From positions 1,488,001-1,552,000 of the forward strand of contig NZ_FNSR01000002.1 of assembly GCF_900104845.1 (NCBI RefSeq): a DNA stretch of 64,000 bases, in the 5' to 3' direction. The stretch's first letter is position 1. Every line of letters starts with the position of its first letter. This document shows positions 1-8,457 of this stretch, one piece after another. The DNA comes from Paraburkholderia caballeronis. GTDB taxonomy: Bacteria > Pseudomonadota > Gammaproteobacteria > Burkholderiales > Burkholderiaceae. The translations under genes were made by a program, and so were the position numbers. The notes below the pieces were generated by a model that saw nothing but the letters and a program-made list of their open reading frames with translations, was not told the origin of the DNA and did no database searches.

Positions 1-176
1 CGTGCGTTCCGGGGAACGAAACGCAGCGTCAACGTTACCTGCGGGGCGCACGCGAATCAACGCATCAGCGGTTACGCGCCATTACTTGCAATTCGCTTTC
101 ATTCCGACCGGGTCGCCCGATGATTCGGGACCCGAACCAATTGGCCGGTCCGTTTGCCGTGGCCGCATCCGGACGC

Positions 177-208
177 AAAAAAAACCGGCCTCCCCGAGGG
201 AAGGCCGG
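177..208 (-). terminator. Rho-independent terminator of the small exported protein gene
   Basis: Read leftwards, the stem CCGGCCT/AGGCCGG (202-208 with 185-191) is followed by eight T residues (184-177). It lies just past the stop codon of the leftward gene that ends at 232. Confidence 0.8.
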
Positions 209-231
209 CCGTTCCGTCAGCCGTCACGCGC

Positions 232-543
232 TCAGTAGCGCGGCGGCGGACGATGATCGCGGTAGTGCGGCGGACCCGGATCGTGCGGGTGACGGTGCAT
301 CCACTCGTCGTGCGCCCAGTAGCGGTGGCCATCCCAGTAGCGGTCGTTGTGCCAGCCGATCGACAGTTGCAGGCCGACCGGCATCAGATGCGCGTTGCCG
401 TAGTCGGCCGAGTTCATGTCGGCGCGCAGCGCGAACGGCGCGGCCTGCTGCGCGGATGCGTTCGTCGCGCCGATCAGCGCGCCGCCCGCGAGCAGCGCAG
501 CGATCAGCGTCCGCATCGGGGTAGTCCGGTTCTTCGTATTCAT
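232..543 (-). CDS. Small exported protein, His/Tyr/Trp-rich, unknown function
   Basis: This 103-residue protein has a clear Sec signal peptide: a positively charged start, then a hydrophobic stretch at about residues 12-26, and a likely cut after NASA about residue 31. The mature part is short and unusually rich in His, Tyr, Trp, Pro and Asp, with repeated WxxxRYW/HxHxPG-like runs, so it is probably a periplasmic or surface protein. The ATG at 543 is preceded by a strong AGGAGGA ribosome-binding site, and a terminator follows at 177-208, so it is a single-gene unit. I cannot assign a function. Similar short, Tyr/Trp-rich exported proteins are common in Burkholderia. Confidence 0.75.
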   Translation of the reverse strand: MNTKNRTTPMRTLIAALLAGGALIGATNASAQQAAPFALRADMNSADYGNAHLMPVGLQLSIGWHNDRYWDGHRYWAHDEWMHRHPHDPGPPHYRDHRPPPRY

Positions 544-862
544 GCGATGTCCTCCTGTTCGAGTCCGTCGTATCGGGGCCGGCGTCGCCGACCTTCGTAT
601 CCGACCAACGCCCTCAGCTTAGCGGCCGCGATTGCGCGAATACGTGAGCACTTGTAAGCGCACGTTTCATATCGTCGGTGCGGCTGGACCCCCGATTCCG
701 GCGACTTCGGGAGGGCGACAGCAAGGAACGATGCGCCCTGGCGGACGTTTCGCAACGGAAGGGGCCGGCTTGCCGGCTGTCAATTGCAGTTACATTCGAG
801 CCGTGACATTCGACGCGACGTGCGACGCCCTCACGGACGACACACGCTGCGTCGAAGCGGCT
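544..862. other. Intergenic region, 319 bp
   Basis: It lies between the start of the small exported protein and the stop of the acyl-CoA synthetase. It presumably holds the promoter of the former. I see no convincing gene, repeat or RNA in it. Confidence 0.5.
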
Positions 863-2536
863 TCACGACCCTGATGCCGGCGTGGCGGGTGGCGTGGCGC
901 CCAGATCGATCGCGCTTTGCGAGCCGACCTGCGCGCGCAGCTCGTACTTCTGGATCTTGCCGGTCGCGGTGCGCGGCAGCTCGCCGAAGCGGACCACGCG
1001 CGGCACCTTGTAATGCGCGAGGAACAGCCGGCAATGCGCGATGATCTCCGCCTCGGTCGCGCTCGCGCCCGGCCGCAGTTCGACGAACGCACACGGCACC
1101 TCGCCCCACTTCGGATCGGGCAGCGCGACGACTGCCGCGAGCGCGACGGCCGGATGCCGGTACAGCGTGTCCTCGACCTCGATGCTCGAAATGTTCTCGC
1201 CGCCCGAGATGATGATGTCCTTGCTGCGATCCTTGATCCGCACGTAGCCGTCGGGCGTCATCACGCCGAGGTCGCCGGTATGGAACCAGCCGCCGCGGAA
1301 CGCTTCCTCGGTCGCGCGCTCGTTCTTAAGGTAGCCCTTCATACAGATGTTGCCGCGGAACATGATTTCGCCGAGCGTCTCGCCGTCGGCCGGCACCGGT
1401 TCGAGCGTCGCTGGATTGAGCACGGTGACCGCCGCCTGCAGGTGATAACGGACGCCCTGGCGCGCGGCGAGCCGCGCCTGCTCGTCCGCGTCGAGCGTCT
1501 TCCAGCTTTCCTGCACCGCGCACACCGACGCGGGGCCGTACACCTCGGTCAGCCCGTACACGTGGGTCAGCTCGAAGCCGATCGCCTTCATCTTCGCGAT
1601 CACGGCCGGCGCGGGCGCCGCGCCCGCGACCATCGTATGGACCGTGTGCGAGATGCCCTCGCGGTATTCGGCCGGCGCGTCCGCGAGCGCGCTCTGCACG
1701 ACCGGTGCGCCGCAGTAATGCGTGACGCGTTCGTTGCGGATCAGGTCATACACGAGTTTCGCGTCGAACTTGCGCAGGCAGACGTTCACGCCCGCGCGCG
1801 CCGCGACGGTCCATGGAAAACACCAGCCGTTGCAGTGAAAGAGCGGCAGCGTCCATAGATAAACCGCGTGCTTCGGCATGTCCCATTCGAGCACGTTGCT
1901 GACCGCGTTCAGATACGCGCCGCGATGGTGATAGACGACGCCCTTGGGGTCGCCGGTCGTGCCGGACGTGTAGTTCAGCGCGATCGCGTCCCATTCGTCC
2001 GGCGGCGGCGTCCATTCGAAGCCGGGGTCGCCCTGTTCGAGGAATGCCTCGTAGTCGGTTGCGCGCGGGAAATAATCGGGATCGGCCGGTGCGACGTCCG
2101 CGACCGTGATGATCTTCAGGTCCGGGAACGTCAGCGCCGCGCGTTGCGCGAGTTGCGCGAACTCGGTGTCGACGATCAGCGCCTTTGCTTCGCCATGGCG
2201 CAGCATGAACAGCATCGTCGGCACGTCGAGGCGCGTGTTCAGCGTGTTGAGCACCGCGCCGAGCATCGGCACGCCGAAGTGGGCCTCGACCATCGCCGGG
2301 ATGTTCGGCAGCAGCGCGGCGACGGTGTCGCCGCGGCCGATGCCGGCCTTTGACAGCGCGCTTGCGAGCCGCCGGGTGCGCGCGTAGGTGTCGCGCCAGT
2401 TGCGCCGCACGTCGCCGTGGACGACGGCGAGCCGGTCGCCGTAGACCTCGGCGGCGCGCGCGATGAAATCGATCGGGGTGAGCGGCACGTAATTGGCTTC
2501 GCGTTGCGCGAGCCCTTCTTCGTACGGGTGCAACAT
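863..2536 (-). CDS. AMP-forming acyl-CoA synthetase (fatty-acid CoA ligase family)
   Basis: This 557-residue ANL-superfamily enzyme would activate a carboxylic acid with ATP to an acyl-adenylate and then form the CoA thioester. The adenylate P-loop YTSGTTGDPKG is at residues 189-199. The GWFHTGD and DRSKD hinge motifs follow, and the C-terminal PRTATGKIQKY carries the catalytic lysine near residue 527. The length and motifs match medium- or long-chain acyl-CoA synthetases of proteobacteria, but the chain-length preference cannot be read from sequence. The start at 2536 is chosen for the AGGAGACA ribosome-binding site just upstream. An upstream in-frame start at 2596 would lie inside the repeat array. 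The gene stands alone, and its upstream DNA is entirely occupied by six palindromic repeat units, so any promoter must lie in or beyond the array. Confidence 0.9.
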   Translation of the reverse strand: MLHPYEEGLAQREANYVPLTPIDFIARAAEVYGDRLAVVHGDVRRNWRDTYARTRRLASALSKAGIGRGDTVAALLPNIPAMVEAHFGVPMLGAVLNTLNTRLDVPTMLFMLRHGEAKALIVDTEFAQLAQRAALTFPDLKIITVADVAPADPDYFPRATDYEAFLEQGDPGFEWTPPPDEWDAIALNYTSGTTGDPKGVVYHHRGAYLNAVSNVLEWDMPKHAVYLWTLPLFHCNGWCFPWTVAARAGVNVCLRKFDAKLVYDLIRNERVTHYCGAPVVQSALADAPAEYREGISHTVHTMVAGAAPAPAVIAKMKAIGFELTHVYGLTEVYGPASVCAVQESWKTLDADEQARLAARQGVRYHLQAAVTVLNPATLEPVPADGETLGEIMFRGNICMKGYLKNERATEEAFRGGWFHTGDLGVMTPDGYVRIKDRSKDIIISGGENISSIEVEDTLYRHPAVALAAVVALPDPKWGEVPCAFVELRPGASATEAEIIAHCRLFLAHYKVPRVVRFGELPRTATGKIQKYELRAQVGSQSAIDLGATPPATPASGS

Positions 2537-2551
2537 GGCTGTGTCTCCTGT

Positions 2552-2844
2552 GTCGATCGGAGTTAGCGCTTTAGCGCTTACTCCGATCCCATGCAAAGCT
2601 GTCGATCGGAGTTAGCGCTTTAGCGCTTATTCCGATCCCATGCAAAGCTGTCGATCGGGGTTAGCGCTTTAGCGCTTACTCCGGTCCCATGCAAGGCTGT
2701 CGATCCGGGTTAGCGCTTCAGCACTTACCCCAATCCCATGCAAGGCTGTCGATCCGGGTTGGCGTTTCAGCACTTACCCCGATCCCATGCAAGGCTGTCG
2801 ATCCGGGTTAGCGTTTCAGCACTTACCCCAATCCCATCCAGGCT
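2552..2844. repeat. Tandem array of six ~49-bp units, each an imperfect 34-nt palindrome (possible small-RNA array)
   Basis: The units run 2552-2600, 2601-2649, 2650-2698, 2699-2747, 2748-2796 and 2797-2844 (the last is 48 bp). Each starts GTCGATC and ends with CCCATGCAAAGCT or a close variant (CCCATCCAGGCT in unit 6). In unit 1 the 16-nt arm GATCGGAGTTAGCGCT pairs with AGCGCTTACTCCGATC across a 2-nt loop, 15 of 16 positions. Arm position 7 pairs A-T in units 1 and 2, G-T in unit 3 and G-C in units 4-6, which suggests the hairpin is conserved as RNA. There are no unique spacers, so it is not CRISPR. It resembles the short toxic RNAs reported in tandem arrays in betaproteobacteria (an Rfam family), but that match is from memory. 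Confidence 0.8.
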
Positions 2845-2974
2845 GGTTGTGGTGGGCAATGCCCAATCTGTTATTGCCGTTAGATCGCGCTACCGTAGCA
2901 GCGCCGCTTATGGCAGTCTGTCGTCTACGTGACAGAGCAGTCAAGCTGAACTGATTCAACTCAAGGTAAGCGCA

Positions 2975-3739
2975 ATGACGCAGACCATTTCGACTATGGA
3001 CGAGCCGACGTTGGTCGGGGACTTAACCGACGCCGGCCGCATCGATGCGACCGACCGCGCGCGGCTGGCCGCGCTGTTTTCCCGCTTCGCGTGGTTCCAT
3101 GCGCTATTGCCGGCACAGCAGGCGTGGGTGCTCGACGACTCGTACGCGCAGCCGTTTGCTGCGGGGGCAACGGTCGCCGCGCGCGACGCACCGTCCGCGT
3201 ACTGGCTCGGCGTCAGCTCGGGCCTCGTGAAGCTCGCGATCTACAACACGTCGGGACGCGGTTGCACCTTTTCCGGCGTGCCGCACGGCGGCTGGTTCGG
3301 CGAGGGCAGTGTAATCAAGCGCGAACCGCGCCGCTACGCGGTGATCGCGTTGCAACCGTCGCTGATGATGTGCGTGCCGTCCGTCGTGTTCCACCGGCTG
3401 ATGGATCACAGCCTGCCGTTCAACCGCTTCGTGATCCACCAGTTGAACAACCGGATGGGCGAGTTCATCGCGCTGATCCAGAACAGCCGTCTGCTCGGCG
3501 TCGACGCGCGCGTCGCGCAGTCGCTCGCGCAGATGTTCAATCCCGACCTCTATCCGGAGACGAGCCACGAACTCGACATCTCGCAGGAGGAACTCGGGAT
3601 GCTGACCGGCGTGTCGCGGCAGCGGATCAACCAGGCGTTGCAGGGCCTCGAACGGCACGGGCTGGTTGCACTGTCGTACAACCGCGTGACCGTGCTCGAC
3701 CTGAACCGGTTGCGCATGTTCGGCCGCGAGCAGATTTGA
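2975..3739 (+). CDS. Crp/Fnr-family transcriptional regulator
   Basis: This 254-residue protein has an N-terminal cyclic-nucleotide-binding-like beta-roll (about residues 30-150, with GGWFGEGSVI at the phosphate-cassette position). A Crp-type winged helix-turn-helix follows near the C terminus, where LDISQEELGMLTGVSRQ starts at residue 200. The arginine and serine that bind cAMP in Crp are not obviously present, and there is no N-terminal Cys cluster as in Fnr, so the ligand is unknown. It is transcribed away from the palindromic array and the acyl-CoA synthetase. Whether it regulates the synthetase is an inference from position only. Confidence 0.85.
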   Translation: MTQTISTMDEPTLVGDLTDAGRIDATDRARLAALFSRFAWFHALLPAQQAWVLDDSYAQPFAAGATVAARDAPSAYWLGVSSGLVKLAIYNTSGRGCTFSGVPHGGWFGEGSVIKREPRRYAVIALQPSLMMCVPSVVFHRLMDHSLPFNRFVIHQLNNRMGEFIALIQNSRLLGVDARVAQSLAQMFNPDLYPETSHELDISQEELGMLTGVSRQRINQALQGLERHGLVALSYNRVTVLDLNRLRMFGREQI

Positions 3740-3885
3740 GCGGCCTGCGAAGGTCCTTGCCAGTCTTGCCCGGAATGGAAGGGTGTGTCCCCGCGCGGCC
3801 GGTTTTTGCGCGATGCCGCGTTCCCTAGACTCCAGCCTGTCGATCCGGCCGCGTCCGCGAACCGGGTCCTTCAAAGGAGAGTCTG

Positions 3886-4281
3886 GTGAAGAACGCAATG
3901 CTGCGCACGGCGCTGGTTTCGATGCTCGTGCTTGCCCCGGCCGTATCGTTTGCCCAGCAGGCGGGCAATGGCTCGCTGACGCGGGCACAGGTCCGGCAGG
4001 AACTGGTCGATCTGGAGTCGGTCGGCTATAACCCGGCGTCGGCGAACGACGTCACGTATCCGCAGGACGTGCAGGCCGCGATGCAGCGGCTCGCGCAGAA
4101 GCGCGCGAACGAAGCGCGGGTCGCGCAACAGCAGCAGAACGGCGCGCAACCGCAGAACGGCGCGCAGGCCGAGCAGTCCGGTTATGGCGAGCAGCCGCCG
4201 ACGGCGTCCGCTTCAGGCGGTCCGGCAACGCCGGCAGTTCGCGCGCAGCAGATCGACCGCAGTCTGTATGGGCATCATTGA
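3886..4281 (+). CDS. DUF4148-type exported protein
   Basis: This 131-residue protein has a Sec signal peptide (hydrophobic core about residues 5-20, cleavage after SFAQ). The mature region then matches what I know of the DUF4148 family, a short motif of Burkholderiales periplasmic proteins: LTRAQVRQELVDLESVGYNP and then YPQDVQAA. The rest is low complexity, with Gln/Asn/Ala-rich runs including repeated NGAQ. The start is GTG at 3886 with a strong AAAGGAGA site seven bases upstream. The function of the family is unknown. It stands alone between a regulator and a convergent LysE gene. Confidence 0.8.
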   Translation: MKNAMLRTALVSMLVLAPAVSFAQQAGNGSLTRAQVRQELVDLESVGYNPASANDVTYPQDVQAAMQRLAQKRANEARVAQQQQNGAQPQNGAQAEQSGYGEQPPTASASGGPATPAVRAQQIDRSLYGHH

Positions 4282-4344
4282 TCGAGGATGCGATGGCGCG
4301 AGCGCGCACAGGCGCTCGATGCGCGTCCGGCGCTGCGCCGTGCT

Positions 4345-4980
4345 TTAGTGATCGAGCGCGAGCCGCGCGCCGAGCGCGACGAGCGCCGCGCCCATCAGCG
4401 CATCGACCGGCCGGCGCAGTTTCGCATAACCGCGCTGTACGCCGCCGGTCGAGAACAGCAGCGCGATCGACGTGAACCACGCGATCGACACGCCCGCGAC
4501 CGTCGCGATGGTCGCGCCATGCACCCACAGCGGCGCGTGTGCGGGCAGCAGCGTGACGAACAGGCTGCCGAAGAACGCGGCGGCCTTCGGGTTCGTGAGG
4601 CCGACGAGCAGTCCGCGGCGATACGCGTGCGCGCCGCTCGCGGACTTCGCGGCGGCGGCGACCGGCGCGGCCGGTTCCGAAACGCCGGCCGAGCGGCGCA
4701 GACCCATCAGCGTCTTGCCGCCGAGATACAGCAGATAAACGCCGCCCGCGATCCGGATCGCCTCGTACAGCCATGCGAGTTGCGCGAGGATCAGTCCGAG
4801 TCCGAACACGGCAAGCGTCGCCCAGATCGCATGCGAAGTCGCGATGCCCGCCGCCGCGAATACGCCCGCGCGCCGGCGCGCGAATGCGTGGGACGTGACG
4901 GCCAGCATGTCGGGGCCGGGGCTGACGCAGGCAAGCAGCATGACACCGGCGATTGCGGCGAGTTGGGCGGTGTAGTTCAT
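4345..4980 (-). CDS. LysE/RhtB-family amino-acid or metabolite exporter
   Basis: This 211-residue inner-membrane protein has about six hydrophobic segments. The N-terminal SPGPDML signature of the LysE/RhtB superfamily is at about residues 19-25, and LTNPKAAAFF is in the middle of the protein. These proteins export amino acids or homoserine-like compounds, and the substrate here is unknown. The ATG at 4980 is chosen because it places the first membrane helix at the N terminus. The start at 5037 would add a basic tail unlike the family. The 7-bp repeat tract begins about 130 bp upstream, so its length could affect the promoter of this gene. Confidence 0.85.
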   Translation of the reverse strand: MNYTAQLAAIAGVMLLACVSPGPDMLAVTSHAFARRRAGVFAAAGIATSHAIWATLAVFGLGLILAQLAWLYEAIRIAGGVYLLYLGGKTLMGLRRSAGVSEPAAPVAAAAKSASGAHAYRRGLLVGLTNPKAAAFFGSLFVTLLPAHAPLWVHGATIATVAGVSIAWFTSIALLFSTGGVQRGYAKLRRPVDALMGAALVALGARLALDH

Positions 4981-5107
4981 CGTGAGAGCGAGGGTGACGG
5001 TGCGTTGGCGGAAGCGTCGAGGATACCGTGAAAGCATCGGGGTCGCGAAGCGCAGGCCTTGGGAGCGAGGCGGCGCGCTGCATGACTCGTGAGCTACGGC
5101 CTGTATG

Positions 5108-5209
<102 letters not shown>

Positions 5210-5226
5210 AGACCCGCGAACGCCTG

Positions 5227-6957
5227 TCACACATCCGGCGGTACGCCGAGCAGTTGCAGCGTGCCGGCCGTCACGCCCGAGAACACCGGCCCCGCAACCG
5301 TGCCGCCATAAAACGCGCGCCCGCCCGGGTCGTCGATCATCACCGCGACGATCACGCGCGGATCGCTCATCGGCGCCATCCCGACGAACAGCGACCGGTA
5401 GCGGTTCTTCGCGTAACCCGCGCCGACCTGCTTGCGCGCGGTGCCGGTCTTGCCGCCGATCCGGTAGCCTTCGACCGTCGCCGCGCGGCCAGTGCCGCCT
5501 TCGCCGGTCGCCATTTCGAGCATCGCGCGGATCTGCGACGCGGTGGCCGGCGTCGCCACGCGGCGCGCGGCCGGCGGGCTTTCGTCCGGCGCCGGGTTGC
5601 CGAGCAGCTTCACCGGATGCAGCGTGCCGTCGCCCGCATACGCGGTATAGACCTGCGCGATCTGCAGCAGCGACGCGGACAGCCCGTAGCCATAGGCCAT
5701 CGTCGCCTGCTCGATCGGCCGCCAGCGCGCATACGGTCGCAGCCGGCCGGCGGCCGCGCCCGGGAACGTCAGGTCCGGCTTCTGGCCGAGCCCGTATTGC
5801 TGGTACTTGTCCCAGATGGTCTGCGCGGGCAGGCTCAGCGCGAGTTTCGCGAGCGCGATGTTGCTCGACTTCTGGATCGCCTCGGCGACCGTCATCCGGC
5901 CGTGGTTCGACGTGTCGTGGATCGTCGCGGTGCCGATCCGCAGCGTGCCCGGCGACGTGTCGATGATCGTCTGCGGCCGCACCTTGCGCTCGTCGAGCGA
6001 CAGCGCGACGACCACCGGCTTGATCGTCGAGCCCGGCTCGAACGTATCGACCACCGCGCGGTTGCGCAACTCGCGGCCGGTCAGCCGCGCGCGGTCGTTC
6101 GGGTCGAACGACGGCCAGTTCGCGAGCGCGAGGATCTCGCCGTTGCGCGCGTCGAGCACGACGACGCTGCCGGCCTGCGCGTTGTGCTTCGCGACCGCCG
6201 CCTTCAGCTGCGCATACGCAAGCTGCTGGATGCGGCGGTCGATGGTCAACTGCACGGTGTCGCCGTGGCGCGGCGGCACGCGCGGGCCGGGTTCGGACAC
6301 CACGCGGCCGAGCCGGTCGCGGATCACCTCGCGCTGCCCCGGCGTGCCGCGCAGCCGGTCGTTCACCGCGAGTTCGACGCCTTCCTGGCCGTCGTCCTCG
6401 ACGTCGGTAAAGCCGACCACGTGCGCGGCCGACTCGCCTTCCGGATAAAAACGCTTCGAATCGGCGACCAGCGTGATGCCGGCCGGCGACATCCGGTCGA
6501 TATGCGCGGCGGTCTGGGCATCGACCTGGCGGCGCAGCAGCACGAACGAGCGCTCGCCGGCCAGCCGGCGCGCGAGTTCCGCGCGCGGCAGGCCGAGCAG
6601 CTTCGCGAGCGGCGCGTGCGTCGCGGCGTCCACGAGCTTCGGGTTCGCCCAGATCTCGAACGTTTCGAGGCTGACCGCGAGCAGCGCGCCGTTGCGGTCG
6701 ACGATGCGGCCGCGCATCGCGTCGAGCGCGAGCGTGCGCTGATAGCGTTTCTGCCCCTGCCCGACGTAGAACGCGTGATCGACGACCTGGATCCACAGCG
6801 CGCGGCCGGCGAGCGTCGCGAACGCGGCGAACATCACGAGGATGACGAGCTTCGAGCGCCACACCGGCAGGCGCGGCGCGAGCATCGGATGGCGGGTGGC
6901 GGCGGCATGCGGATCGCGCGGCGCGATGCGGCGGAACGGTTTCCGGAACAGGGTCAT
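5227..6957 (-). CDS. ftsI: Class B penicillin-binding protein, FtsI/PBP3-like transpeptidase (paralogue outside the dcw cluster)
   Basis: This 576-residue protein has one N-terminal membrane anchor (about residues 36-55), a PBP dimerisation region starting GRIVDRNG (83-90) and a transpeptidase domain. All three penicillin-binding motifs are intact: STIK with nucleophile S310, SSN at 364-366 and KTG at 503-505. It would cross-link septal peptidoglycan in the periplasm. The expected ftsL, murE and murF neighbours are absent, so this is a second, stand-alone copy rather than the division-cluster ftsI. The start at 6957 gives the usual short cytoplasmic tail; the frame extends to 7119 without any family-like sequence. 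The symbol indicates family only. Confidence 0.88.
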   Translation of the reverse strand: MTLFRKPFRRIAPRDPHAAATRHPMLAPRLPVWRSKLVILVMFAAFATLAGRALWIQVVDHAFYVGQGQKRYQRTLALDAMRGRIVDRNGALLAVSLETFEIWANPKLVDAATHAPLAKLLGLPRAELARRLAGERSFVLLRRQVDAQTAAHIDRMSPAGITLVADSKRFYPEGESAAHVVGFTDVEDDGQEGVELAVNDRLRGTPGQREVIRDRLGRVVSEPGPRVPPRHGDTVQLTIDRRIQQLAYAQLKAAVAKHNAQAGSVVVLDARNGEILALANWPSFDPNDRARLTGRELRNRAVVDTFEPGSTIKPVVVALSLDERKVRPQTIIDTSPGTLRIGTATIHDTSNHGRMTVAEAIQKSSNIALAKLALSLPAQTIWDKYQQYGLGQKPDLTFPGAAAGRLRPYARWRPIEQATMAYGYGLSASLLQIAQVYTAYAGDGTLHPVKLLGNPAPDESPPAARRVATPATASQIRAMLEMATGEGGTGRAATVEGYRIGGKTGTARKQVGAGYAKNRYRSLFVGMAPMSDPRVIVAVMIDDPGGRAFYGGTVAGPVFSGVTAGTLQLLGVPPDV

Positions 6958-7242
6958 CGGTCGGCTGGGTAGTGCGGATCGACCGATTGTAATGATTGTG
7001 TAATGTCGACGCGAGGATTGTGGCCGGGGTTGTTGTGTTCGCGCCGCTTTTTCGCGGATTCGAGCGCTGCCGGGCCAGGGTATGGCCTGGGTGGTTCCGC
7101 TCCCGCTGTGCGGGTCCACCAGACCGACGACATGAGCGGCCGCGCACGGCGGCCGGTCGTCGCGAGACGCGGCCGGGTGCTTCCCGCGCGGCGAACGTCG
7201 TCGCGTCGTTGCGTCGTCGCGGGGCGGCGCATGCCGCGCGCG

Positions 7243-7542
7243 TCAACTGCCGATCAGGAACTGGTCGCGGCTGGCGGCGTTCGCGATCCAGCGCGGAGCG
7301 CGGCCGCGGCCCGACCATGTGGCGCCGGTCGCCGGGTCGAGATACTTCGGCGCGACGGTTTGCGCCTTTTTCTTTTTTGGCCGGCCGCGCCGACCACCGA
7401 AAATGTCCTTCTCCGTGAGGCCGTATTCTGCGATCGTGGCCCGGATGGCGCGGACGATCGCGTTGATTTCCGCGGTGCGCGCGGCCTCGGCCTGAGCGGC
7501 CAACGATGCGATCTGTACTTTGAGTTCTTTGTATGTCGGCAT
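7243..7542 (-). CDS. H-NS histone-like nucleoid protein
   Basis: This 99-residue protein has the H-NS layout: an N-terminal coiled-coil oligomerisation region (about residues 1-45) and a basic linker (GRRGRPKKKK). The C-terminal DNA-binding domain has YLDPATGATWSGRGRAPRW, with the GRGRxPxW AT-minor-groove motif. Burkholderia carry many such short H-NS paralogues, often in acquired DNA, where they silence AT-rich genes. It sits beside another small leftward gene (7638-7877), about 95 bp apart, which may be co-transcribed. Confidence 0.9.
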   Translation of the reverse strand: MPTYKELKVQIASLAAQAEAARTAEINAIVRAIRATIAEYGLTEKDIFGGRRGRPKKKKAQTVAPKYLDPATGATWSGRGRAPRWIANAASRDQFLIGS

Positions 7543-7637
7543 GTGAAGATGATCGTGCGTGGACGCGCAAGGCTCTGCGACCGGATCGTGATGTCCAGCG
7601 GCAAGCGGTGCAGGGGCGGTTTCGCCGGGCGAACGCG

Positions 7638-7877
7638 TCAGCCGATGTAGAAGTCGTTTTGCTCGCGCTCGCTCAGATTGGCGAGAACCTGCTGGGTCCG
7701 TTCGGTGATGAGCGCCTCGACCATACCCGTGATCGTGTAGCCGTAATGGCCGGCAAGCCGCTCCAGATTGCGTTTCGTCGCAATCCTTACCAGCACCGAG
7801 AGTCGTTCGTACCCGCCGCCCGGACCGAGGTGCCGCATCCGGTATCGACGTTGTTTCTCGGCGTTAGAGATCGGCAT
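7638..7877 (-). CDS. Small basic protein, possibly ribbon-helix-helix DNA-binding
   Basis: This 79-residue protein has a basic N terminus (NAEKQRRYRMRH). A strand-helix-helix pattern follows (YERLSVLVRIATKRNLERLAGHYGYTITGMVEALI) that resembles ribbon-helix-helix or Arc/CopG-like domains found in plasmid and toxin-antitoxin regulators; I have not matched it to a named family. It precedes the H-NS gene on the same strand. Palindromic GTTA/TAAC-type sites lie upstream (7965-7983, 8286-8304) and could be its operators, but this is inference. Confidence 0.6.
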   Translation of the reverse strand: MPISNAEKQRRYRMRHLGPGGGYERLSVLVRIATKRNLERLAGHYGYTITGMVEALITERTQQVLANLSEREQNDFYIG

Positions 7878-8457
7878 CAGTCTGGTCCATCGGAACTCTC
7901 CATCAAAAGTTGAACGACAACGTACCTGACGCAGTAACGGCTAACGTTTGCGGCGTTTGAGGGTAACGGTTATGCGATAACTGTCTGTCCACGCGCCGCG
8001 TGCCGGCCGCGTTGTTCGCGTGGTTGCCCGTGAGACAGGCACGAACGGTCGTTGTCATCCCCCGGCATGGGTGCCGCGCGGAGCCTCGACATGCTGGCCG
8101 TAGCGCATGCGTCGCGCCGCTTGCCGAAGCGGCGTGCTGCGCCGCGATACGGGGTCCTCAGCGGTTCGGCGGGACCGCGCCGGCCCTGACGATACGCACG
8201 TGCTGCGCCCGGTGGGCGAGCGGTTCCCTATCGCGTGCAGGCTTCGATGCCGGTAGCGTCTTTCGATGAAGAATCGTCGCACGGGAACGGTTATTGACTA
8301 ACTGCGCCGGGAAAGAAATATCCAGCTTTCCTAAACTGGCGTCCAGTCAGAACGAGTCATACGGGGAGGCAGCCGCCGGGCGCGGATCTGCTGGTCATTG
8401 CTCCGCGCCACGTTCGACCTCATCGAAAGCGGCCTGTCACAACGAAAAGACCAAGTC
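7878..8457. other. Intergenic region, 580 bp, with two related 19-bp sites
   Basis: This is a divergent promoter region between the small basic protein and the EAL-domain gene. The only structure I see is AACGGTTAT-N4-TAACTG at 7965-7983 and again at 8286-8304. Their outer 15 positions are identical, and the first contains the palindrome GTTATGCGATAAC. The remainder is GC-rich with no convincing gene. Confidence 0.5.

Noticed and set aside
2552..2844. CRISPR array
   Set aside because: The units are contiguous with no unique spacers and there are no cas genes.
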